From assembly GCA_934424575.1 (NCBI GenBank), contig CAKRXU010000011.1, positions 13,865 to 77,864 of the forward strand: a stretch of 64,000 nt of DNA, read 5' to 3'. The notes beneath the pieces are model-generated. The model was not told the DNA's origin. It saw only the letters and a list, made by a program, of their open reading frames with translations, and did no database searches. Each line of letters starts with the position of its first letter. Position 1 is the stretch's first letter. The position numbers and the translations under genes are program-made. Of the stretch, positions 24,703 through 31,599 are shown piece after piece. This DNA comes from an uncultured Blautia sp. (GTDB lineage: Bacteria > Bacillota > Clostridia > Lachnospirales > Lachnospiraceae).

Positions 24703-25524
24703 ATGAAGAAAAAAATAGTAACAGTTTTACTGACAGCAGCACTTGGAAGCAGTATGTTAGCAGGCCAGGCGGTTATGGCAGCTGAGACAACAATTAAAAC
24801 AACAGAAACCACTACTGCGACAGAAACAGCAGATGCAGAGAAAGTGACAGAAGAAAAGACCATCGGAGTTAAACCGGAGAAGGACACAGAAGGTGTTTTC
24901 AGCATGAAACTGAAAAACCTTACAGGCAAAGCAATTACCGAAGTGACTGTCAAGAATGAAAAGGATGAAAAATATCCGGATAATTTCCTGGAAAAAGATG
25001 ACAAGTTTGCAGCAGATGAAGAGAGAACTTTATGGTTTGATCCAAATGCATCCAAAGAGGCAGAAGAGACAGCAGATGCTGCAGATGCCAAAGAAACAGA
25101 CAGCAAGACTTCTGAAGAAACAGAAATTCCGAAATATGACATGCAGATTACATTTGAGGATGCAACAACTGCAGTCCTGCATACATTGCCATTTGGAGAT
25201 ACAGAGGAAGCAGAACTTCATCTGGAAGGAGAGATCGCTTACCTGGTATTTGACAGCACAAGCCTGAAGAAATCCATCAATACTAAGGAAACAGAGCAGG
25301 CACTGGCACCAAAACCGACAGAAGCACCGGTACAGCAGTCTTCCTCACAGACACAGGATTACAGCTATAATGAGAGCTATGATGACAGTTATGACTATGA
25401 TTATAGTTATGACTATGATGACAGTTATGACGGAAGCTATGATAACGATGATTATGATGACTCCGGAGCTTCCGATGACGGTGGCAGCGATGATGGATGT
25501 CTGGATGATGCACTTTTGAATTAA
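24703..25524 (+). CDS. Secreted protein with Tyr/Asp-rich tail
   Basis: A 273-residue exported protein. The signal peptide (residues 1-27) ends VMAAE, followed by a Thr/Glu-rich stretch, then a small beta-type domain (about 55-190) rich in Lys/Glu. The tail from residue 215 is nearly all Tyr, Asp, Ser and Gly, ending DDGCLDDALLN with a single Cys. I do not recognise the family. The tail resembles calcium-binding or mussel-type adhesive low-complexity sequence, but no function can be claimed. It is the last gene of the secreted set and is closed by a terminator. Confidence 0.65.
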   Translation: MKKKIVTVLLTAALGSSMLAGQAVMAAETTIKTTETTTATETADAEKVTEEKTIGVKPEKDTEGVFSMKLKNLTGKAITEVTVKNEKDEKYPDNFLEKDDKFAADEERTLWFDPNASKEAEETADAADAKETDSKTSEETEIPKYDMQITFEDATTAVLHTLPFGDTEEAELHLEGEIAYLVFDSTSLKKSINTKETEQALAPKPTEAPVQQSSSQTQDYSYNESYDDSYDYDYSYDYDDSYDGSYDNDDYDDSGASDDGGSDDGCLDDALLN

Positions 25525-25532
25525 ACGAGCAG

Positions 25533-25569
25533 GGCACTGCATTAAGTGATTAGTGCAGTGCCTTATTTT
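25533..25569 (+). terminator. Intrinsic terminator
   Basis: GGCACTGCA (25533-25541) pairs perfectly with TGCAGTGCC (25554-25562), followed by TTATTTT. It sits just before the MBOAT gene, whose start follows 23 bp later. Confidence 0.82.
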
Positions 25570-25591
25570 GGCTTATGCAGGAGAAAATATC

Positions 25592-27103
25592 ATGTCATTA
25601 GTATCAAATCTTTTTTTGTTATTTGTAGCTGCAGGAGTGATCGTATATTATCTGGTACCTGCAAAATGGCAGTGGATCGTGCTGCTGTGTTTCAGCTACA
25701 TTTATTACATAGCAGGAGGCATTAAATATGTGGGATTCCTGCTTTTTTCTACGCTTGTTACCTGGCTGGTCGCTTTGCTCATAGAAAAGGAAGAAAATGC
25801 AGGCAGACATAAAACAGCAAGGAAACTCGTGATTCTCGGCCTGGTGCTCAATTTTGGAATGCTTGGTCTTGTAAAATATACAAATTTTGCCATTGAAAAC
25901 TTAAATGCTTTGTTTCATATGAAGCTGAGAGGAATGGAGATACTGCTTCCTCTGGGTATTTCATTTTATACATTTCAGTCGTCCGGATATATTCTGGATG
26001 TATACTGGAAACGCTGTAAGGCAGAGCATCATCCGTTAAAATACGCATTATTTGTTTCTTTCTTTCCTCAGATCCTGCAGGGACCGATCGGAAGATACAG
26101 CCGTCTGGCACAGCAGCTTTATGATACACATAAATTTGAGGGAAAAAATATCACAAGAGGCCTGGAACGGATCCTCTGGGGATTTTTCAAAAAAATGATA
26201 CTGGCGGACTGGGCAGCCGTTTTTGTTGATGCCATTTTTGACAATCCGGATCAGTATGCTGGTCTGGCCATTTTTGGAGTCCTGTTTTATACGATACAGC
26301 TGTATGCGGATTTTTCAGGTGGAATGGATGTCGTTATTGGTATTGCATCTATGTTTGGGATTGAGCTGGATGAGAACTTCACACGTCCGTTTTTCTCAAC
26401 TTCCATTACAGATTTCTGGCATCGCTGGCATATCACCCTTGGTACCTGGATGAAGGACTATGTATTTTATCCGGTGACACTTTCCAGATGGATGAAAAAA
26501 TTTGGAAGATGGGCAAAAAAGGTTTTTGGAAAGAAAACAGGCCGTACACTTCCGATCTGTCTGTCGAACCTGATCGTTTTCTTTGTAGTTGGTGTGTGGC
26601 ATGGTGCAGCGTGGAAATACATCGTTTATGGTATGTATAATGGTATCATTATTGCATTCAGCGGTCTTATGGCAGGAAATTATAAAGAATGGAAGAAGAA
26701 ACTTCACATTACAGGCAAGGAAACCTGGTATTATGTATTTATGGTGATCAGGACTTTTGTGCTGGTCAACATTAGCTGGTTCTTTGACAGAGCAGATACC
26801 GTCGGTCAGGCATTTCATATGATGAAACTGGCAGTGACCAGATTCACACCGTCTGAACTTCTGTTGATTCCGGCAGGAAAAGAAGGTACAGCATTTACGC
26901 CATATGCCTTGGTGATCCTTGCAGTTGGATGTGTGATCTTATTTATCGTGAGTGTTCTTCAGGAACGTGGTATCAAGATCAGGGAAACTCTTTCCAGATG
27001 CAGTCTGCCGGTTACCGTGGCAATTTATTTTTGTTTGTTGTTATCCATAGGATTTTTTGGATCCACAGCAGCAGTAAGGGGATTTATTTATGCACAGTTT
27101 TAA
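25592..27103 (+). CDS. MBOAT-family O-acyltransferase
   Basis: A 503-residue multi-pass membrane protein of the MBOAT (AlgI/DltB-like) type, which moves acyl groups to an extracellular acceptor. The invariant His lies in VVGVWHGAAWKYIVYG (about residue 340). FPQILQGPIGRYSRL and ITDFWHRWHITLGTWMKDYVFYP are typical of AlgI-type proteins. The ATG at 25592 has GCAGGAGA upstream; the earlier in-frame codon falls in the terminator. It overlaps the next gene by 14 bp. With that partner it likely O-acetylates a surface polysaccharide; no polymer synthesis genes are adjacent. Confidence 0.9.
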   Translation: MSLVSNLFLLFVAAGVIVYYLVPAKWQWIVLLCFSYIYYIAGGIKYVGFLLFSTLVTWLVALLIEKEENAGRHKTARKLVILGLVLNFGMLGLVKYTNFAIENLNALFHMKLRGMEILLPLGISFYTFQSSGYILDVYWKRCKAEHHPLKYALFVSFFPQILQGPIGRYSRLAQQLYDTHKFEGKNITRGLERILWGFFKKMILADWAAVFVDAIFDNPDQYAGLAIFGVLFYTIQLYADFSGGMDVVIGIASMFGIELDENFTRPFFSTSITDFWHRWHITLGTWMKDYVFYPVTLSRWMKKFGRWAKKVFGKKTGRTLPICLSNLIVFFVVGVWHGAAWKYIVYGMYNGIIIAFSGLMAGNYKEWKKKLHITGKETWYYVFMVIRTFVLVNISWFFDRADTVGQAFHMMKLAVTRFTPSELLLIPAGKEGTAFTPYALVILAVGCVILFIVSVLQERGIKIRETLSRCSLPVTVAIYFCLLLSIGFFGSTAAVRGFIYAQF

Positions 27104-28058
27104 GAAAATTTCAAAGCCAGTTCTTGTAATCGCAGTGTGCACGGCAATACTCATTCTGCTGGATACAGCACTTTATCCTTGCACTTTTATGAGAAACGAT
27201 GTACATGCAGTTGTGACACAGCAGTTTGATGATATCATTGTAGGAACTTCTCACGGGAAAATGGACATTGATCCGGAAACAATGGAGAAAGTCAGTGGGC
27301 GGACTGGACATAACCTCTGCGTAGGAGGGGAGTATGGAATTGATGCATATTATCTTACAAAGTTAATTGCAGAAAAACAGAAACCAAAACGGATCATTTA
27401 TGAGGTGGATCCGGGATATTTTGTTACCGAGAAAGAAGAGGGGAATAATTATCTGCTGTTTTATCATGAGTTCCCATTTACGAAGGCAAAAGCAGAATAT
27501 TTCTGGGATTCTATTGCAAAATGCAATTTCAGGACAATCCTGTTTCCATGGTATGAATACTCTCTTAGCTATGAGTTCCCGAAGATAAAAGAAACTTTTT
27601 CACAGAAACTGAAAAAAGACTACAGCATTGAAGGACTGAAAAGTGATTCTCAGGAATATCATGAAAGTGGCTTTATTGAAAGATATCCGGTAAATGTAAA
27701 GAAACTCAAAAAATCAGAGCCGAAACTGTTTGAGAAGGACAAAGTAAATCTTCAGAATATGGAGTATCTGCAAAAGCTGATCTCCTTCTGCCGGGAAAAT
27801 GAGATTGAATTTGTGGCAGTTACAACACCGATTCCGATCGCAACGCTGAAAGATTACAGCGATAATTACAATGCAGCATGGAACTATTTCGGTAAATTTT
27901 TTGAAGAACAGGGTGTAGAATATCTGAATTTTAATACACAGTATTTCAAGGCCTTTACACATGACCTGAAAGCTTATACAGATTATGACGGACATATGAA
28001 TGGAGATGCAGCCAGACAGTATTCCGAAATTCTTGCCGGGCTTCTGGATAAAAAATAA
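27090..28058 (+). CDS. SGNH-like acyltransferase partner (AlgJ/DltD-like)
   Basis: A 322-residue protein with an N-terminal membrane anchor (residues 9-28) and an exported domain. The Ser of DIIVGTSHGKMDIDP (about residue 54) and the D-x-x-H of YTDYDGHMNGD (about residue 300) fit an SGNH-type hydrolase/transferase fold. The start overlaps the MBOAT gene, and translation is likely coupled. Such pairs transfer acyl groups from the MBOAT channel to the final polymer outside the cell. The natural acceptor is not shown by the context. Confidence 0.8.
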   Translation: MHSFKKISKPVLVIAVCTAILILLDTALYPCTFMRNDVHAVVTQQFDDIIVGTSHGKMDIDPETMEKVSGRTGHNLCVGGEYGIDAYYLTKLIAEKQKPKRIIYEVDPGYFVTEKEEGNNYLLFYHEFPFTKAKAEYFWDSIAKCNFRTILFPWYEYSLSYEFPKIKETFSQKLKKDYSIEGLKSDSQEYHESGFIERYPVNVKKLKKSEPKLFEKDKVNLQNMEYLQKLISFCRENEIEFVAVTTPIPIATLKDYSDNYNAAWNYFGKFFEEQGVEYLNFNTQYFKAFTHDLKAYTDYDGHMNGDAARQYSEILAGLLDKK

Positions 28059-28065
28059 TATCGCC

Positions 28066-28103
28066 GTACCGGGTTCTGTCAGAGGAATCCGGTACGTGAT
28101 TTT
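28066..28103 (+). terminator. Terminator after the acyltransferase pair
   Basis: GTACCGGGTTC (28066-28076) pairs with GAATCCGGTAC (28085-28095, one G-U), followed by GTGATTTT. The T-run is weak. Confidence 0.65.
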
Positions 28104-28114
28104 AAAATTGACTC

Positions 28115-28143
28115 TTGACAAGGGACTTCTGACATGTTAGTCT
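28115..28143 (+). promoter_or_regulatory. Promoter of leuA
   Basis: TTGACA (28115-28120), 17-bp spacer, TAGTCT (28138-28143) with an upstream TG in the extended -10 position (28135-28136). It starts the T-box leader. Confidence 0.65.
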
Positions 28144-28147
28144 AACT

Positions 28148-28454
28148 ACATCAGAAAAAACAAAATGACGAAATGCAATGACAAGGAATAGTACATGCAA
28201 ACCGGAGCGCAGAGAGCTGTCGGCTGGTGTAAGACAGCAGAAGGAATCCATGGAACTCGCCTTTGAGCATCTGTCCGAAATTCGATAAGGAGAGTAGACA
28301 CAGACGGTATCCACCGTTATATGGAGAGGATATAAGGATTCAATGATCCCGTATCCCTTGAGTGTATGAAACCGTTCATAAATAAGAGTGGTACCGCGAG
28401 AGTTACTATCTTTCGTCTCTTACAATAGCCTGTAGAGATGAGAGATTTTTTTTT
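28148..28454 (+). promoter_or_regulatory. T-box riboswitch, Leu specifier CTC, before leuA
   Basis: The leader has the AGAGAGCTG and GCTGGTG elements of stem I. The sequence GAA-CTC-GCC-TTTGAG (28253-28266) places the specifier codon CTC (28256-28258) for Leu. The T-box core GTGGTACCGCG is at 28388-28398. The terminator form pairs 28409-28420 with 28434-28445 and is followed by nine T. Uncharged tRNA-Leu should stabilise the antiterminator and allow leuA expression. This accounts for most of the 429-bp gene-free stretch between 28059 and 28487. Confidence 0.92.
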
Positions 28455-28487
28455 GCACAGAATTTTTTACAAGATGGAGGAAAGATC

Positions 28488-30143
28488 ATGAAAAACGTAA
28501 CAAAATATCAGAGACAGTATTTTATGCCGCCAGTAAAATGTATGAAATGGGCTGAGAAAGAATATGTGGACAAAGCCCCGATCTGGTGCAGTGTTGACCT
28601 TCGTGATGGAAACCAGGCCCTGGTCATCCCGATGAGCCTGGAGCAGAAGATCGAATTCTTCAAACTGCTCGTTCAGATCGGTTTCAAAGAAATTGAAGTT
28701 GGGTTCCCGGCAGCATCTGAGACAGAATACACCTTTATCCGTACTCTGATCGAGCAGAACCTGATCCCGGATGACGTAACCATCCAGGTACTGACTCAGG
28801 CAAGAGAGCACATCATCCGCAAGACTTTTGAAGCTGTTAAAGGTGCACCGAAAGCAATCGTTCACGTATACAACTCTACTTCCGTAGCACAGCGTGAGCA
28901 GGTATTCAAGAAATCCAAAGAAGAGATCCTGAAGATCGCCGTAGACGGAGCAAAACTCCTCAAAGAACTGGCTGACCAGACAGAAGGAAACTTCCAGTTT
29001 GAATACAGCCCGGAGAGCTTCACAGGAACAGAGCCGGAATATGCACTGGAAGTCTGCAACGCAGTTCTGGATGTATGGAAACCGACCGCAGACAACAAAG
29101 CGATCATCAACCTGCCTGTTACCGTACAGCATTCCATGCCTCATGTATATGCAAGCCAGATCGAATACATGTGCGAAAACATGAAATACCGTGAAAACGT
29201 TATCGTTTCCCTTCATCCACACAATGACCGTGGCTGCGGTGTCGCAGATTCTGAGATGGGTCTGCTGGCAGGCGCTGACAGAATCGAGGGAACCTTATTC
29301 GGAAATGGAGAGCGTACCGGAAACGTGGATATCGTTACTGTTGCAATGAACATGTTCTCCCAGGGCGTAGATCCGAAGCTTGACTTTTCCGATATGCCGC
29401 ATGTATGCGAAGTATACGAAGAGTGCACAGGCATGAAAGTTGACGAGAGAAGCCCGTACAGCGGTGCACTTGTATTCGCAGCTTTCTCCGGATCCCATCA
29501 GGATGCGATTGCCAAAGGAATGCACTGGAGAGAGGAAAAAGACCCGAGCCGCTGGACAGTTCCATATCTGCCGATCGATCCGACCGATGTTGGAAGAAAC
29601 TACGATGCGGATGTTATCCGTATCAACAGCCAGTCCGGAAAGGGCGGTGTAGGTTATATCCTGGAGACAAAGTACGGACTGAACCTGCCGCCTAAGATGC
29701 GTGAAGCTATGGGTTATGCAGCCAAAGCCGTATCCGATCACAGCCACAAAGAGCTTCATCCGGATGAGATCTTTGACCTGTTCAAGTCCACTTTCGAAAA
29801 CGTAGTCAGCCCATACAGCATCAGCGAAGTACATTTCCAGCAGAAAGACGGAGGAATTGTGACTCAGGTAATCTCCAGCTTTAATGGAAAGACAATCACA
29901 ACAGAAGCAACTGGAAACGGTCGTCTGGATGCAGTCAGCAACGCACTCAAGAAAGCTTACGAACTGAAATTTACACTGGTTACCTATCAGGAGCATGCAC
30001 TCGAGAAGAGTTCCAGTTCCAAAGCAATCGCTTACGTAGGAATCCAGAAGCCAGACGGAACTCTCTCCTGGGGAGCCGGCGTTGACCCGGATATCATCCG
30101 TGCATCCATCGATGCACTTGTAACTGCGATCAACAACCGCTAA
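28488..30143 (+). CDS. leuA: 2-isopropylmalate synthase
   Basis: A 551-residue LeuA of the long (LeuA2) form, which condenses acetyl-CoA with 2-oxoisovalerate, the first step of leucine synthesis. The catalytic barrel starts WCSVDLRDGNQALVIPM (about residue 30) and has SLHPHNDRGCGVADSEMG with the metal-binding HxH-like HPHND (about residue 240). The regulatory leucine-binding domain is in the C-terminal 130 residues. Control by a Leu-specific T-box fits this function exactly. A terminator follows. Confidence 0.96.
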   Translation: MKNVTKYQRQYFMPPVKCMKWAEKEYVDKAPIWCSVDLRDGNQALVIPMSLEQKIEFFKLLVQIGFKEIEVGFPAASETEYTFIRTLIEQNLIPDDVTIQVLTQAREHIIRKTFEAVKGAPKAIVHVYNSTSVAQREQVFKKSKEEILKIAVDGAKLLKELADQTEGNFQFEYSPESFTGTEPEYALEVCNAVLDVWKPTADNKAIINLPVTVQHSMPHVYASQIEYMCENMKYRENVIVSLHPHNDRGCGVADSEMGLLAGADRIEGTLFGNGERTGNVDIVTVAMNMFSQGVDPKLDFSDMPHVCEVYEECTGMKVDERSPYSGALVFAAFSGSHQDAIAKGMHWREEKDPSRWTVPYLPIDPTDVGRNYDADVIRINSQSGKGGVGYILETKYGLNLPPKMREAMGYAAKAVSDHSHKELHPDEIFDLFKSTFENVVSPYSISEVHFQQKDGGIVTQVISSFNGKTITTEATGNGRLDAVSNALKKAYELKFTLVTYQEHALEKSSSSKAIAYVGIQKPDGTLSWGAGVDPDIIRASIDALVTAINNR

Positions 30144-30158
30144 ATGAAAATCAATCAT

Positions 30159-30212
30159 CTCTTTCTTTTCCGTAGTTCTCCGTAAAACTGCGGATCAGAA
30201 AGGGATTTTTTT
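30159..30212 (+). terminator. Intrinsic terminator after leuA
   Basis: A long interrupted stem, CTCTTTCT (30159-30166) with AGAAAGGG (30197-30204) and CCGTAGTT with AACTGCGG inside, is followed by seven T. Confidence 0.8.
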
Positions 30213-30242
30213 ATGCATGTTTCACAGAAAAATTGATCCCTC

Positions 30243-30271
30243 TGGAAATTTTGAAACTTTTCTGCTAAAAT
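30243..30271 (+). promoter_or_regulatory. Possible promoter of the molybdenum hydroxylase operon
   Basis: TGGAAA (30243-30248), 17-bp spacer, TAAAAT (30266-30271). It is a weak match, listed because it is the best in the gap. Confidence 0.35.
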
Positions 30272-30322
30272 TAAATAACGTATATCTTTAAAATTGGATG
30301 AAAGAAAGGAATCGATGCACAG

Positions 30323-31141
30323 ATGCTAAAGATTAAAAGCTATGTGAAAGTAAACAGCATTGAGGAAGCATATGAGCTGAATCAGAAAAAAACAGCGATC
30401 GTGCTTGGCGGAATGGTATGGCTTAAGATGGGAAATCGAAATATTTCCACGGCCATTGATCTTTCCGGACTTGGACTTGATGGCATTCAGGAAACGGATG
30501 AGGAATTCGTGATCGGATGCATGACGACTTTGAGAGAACTTGAGACTGATAAGAGACTGAATGAATATACGCAGGGGGCCGTGAGAGAAAGTGTCCGGCA
30601 CATTGTTGGCGTGCAGTTCCGAAACTGTGCGACTGTCGGCGGCAGTATCTGGGGACGATACGGTTTCTCGGATGTACTGACCATGTTCCTTGGAATGGAT
30701 ACCTGGGTAGAACTTCACAATGCAGGGAAAATCCCGCTGACAGAGTTTGTGAACCGAAAGAAAGATAACGATATCCTTGTAAATATTATTGTAAAGAAGC
30801 AGCCTCTCCGCGTCTGTTATATGAGCCAGAGAAATACAAAGACCGACTTTCCGGTACTGACCTGCTGTGCTTCTCTGATCGGAAACGAAGCGAGGACAGT
30901 GATCGGTGCAAGGCCTGCCCGTGCCATGGTCGTAGAGAATCAGGAAGACATCCTTGGAAATTTTGACCAGAAGAGTGAAGAAGCAAAGAAAGAAGTAATT
31001 CAGAAATTTGCAGACTATGCAGCAGAACATGTTCCGACTAGCGGAAACATGAGAGGATCCAAAGAATACAGAACCCTTCTTGTAAAAGTTCTTACAAGAA
31101 GAGCCTGGGAAGTAGTAGGGGGAATGAAGGATGAATATTAA
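30323..31141 (+). CDS. Molybdenum hydroxylase FAD-binding subunit (XdhB-like)
   Basis: A 272-residue medium subunit of a xanthine dehydrogenase/CO dehydrogenase-like complex, which passes electrons to NAD+ through FAD. The usual first FAD motif (GGTDL) is altered to LGGMVWLKM (about residue 30). The second, ATVGGSIWGRYGFSDVL (about residue 105), is also divergent from the usual ATxGGNIANASP. The C-terminal CO dehydrogenase flavoprotein-like part is in residues 170-272. Its stop overlaps the Fe-S subunit gene. Altered FAD motifs are probably family-specific, not a sign of decay, since the frame is intact. Confidence 0.8.
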   Translation: MLKIKSYVKVNSIEEAYELNQKKTAIVLGGMVWLKMGNRNISTAIDLSGLGLDGIQETDEEFVIGCMTTLRELETDKRLNEYTQGAVRESVRHIVGVQFRNCATVGGSIWGRYGFSDVLTMFLGMDTWVELHNAGKIPLTEFVNRKKDNDILVNIIVKKQPLRVCYMSQRNTKTDFPVLTCCASLIGNEARTVIGARPARAMVVENQEDILGNFDQKSEEAKKEVIQKFADYAAEHVPTSGNMRGSKEYRTLLVKVLTRRAWEVVGGMKDEY

Positions 31142-31598
31142 ATTCTGGCTGAATGGAATACAGCGTCAGGAAGAAGTCGATCCGGGAATGCTCCTGATCG
31201 ATTTTCTGAGGGAAAAAGGCTGTTACAGTGTCAAGAGAGGCTGTGAGACAGCAAACTGTGGTCTCTGTACGGTGTTGATGGATGAGAAACCGATCCTTTC
31301 CTGTTCCATGCTCGCTGTAAGGATCGATGGAAAGAAGATCGTGACACTGGAAGGACTTCAGAAAGAAGCAGAGGAGTTTGGAACTTTTCTTGCAAATGAA
31401 GGTGCAGAACAATGCGGCTTCTGCAATCCGGGATTTATCATGAATGTGATCGCGATGCTCCGTGAACTCGAGGAACCGGATGAAGAGCAGATCAAGGAAT
31501 ACCTTGCAGGAAATCTGTGCAGATGTTCCGGTTTTGTCTCCCAGACCGCAAGTATCCTGAAATACCTTAATTATAAGAAAACACAGGAGGAAGCATAA
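31131..31598 (+). CDS. Molybdenum hydroxylase 2Fe-2S subunit (XdhC-like)
   Basis: A 155-residue small subunit carrying two 2Fe-2S clusters. A plant-type ferredoxin domain has KRGCETANCGLCTVLMD...SCSM (Cys at about residues 37-60). The alpha-helical domain has QCGFCNPGFIMNVIAML and LAGNLCRCSGF (about residues 98-140). Length and motifs match xanthine dehydrogenase and related enzymes. It overlaps the FAD subunit by 11 bp and is one base from the large subunit gene. Confidence 0.92.
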   Translation: MNIKFWLNGIQRQEEVDPGMLLIDFLREKGCYSVKRGCETANCGLCTVLMDEKPILSCSMLAVRIDGKKIVTLEGLQKEAEEFGTFLANEGAEQCGFCNPGFIMNVIAMLRELEEPDEEQIKEYLAGNLCRCSGFVSQTASILKYLNYKKTQEEA

Positions 31599-31599
31599 G

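Noticed and set aside
25283..25542. His/Ile-rich frames on the - strand opposite the Tyr/Asp tail
   Set aside because: They are the mirror of the GAT/TAT-rich repeat on the + strand; no ribosome site and no conserved content.
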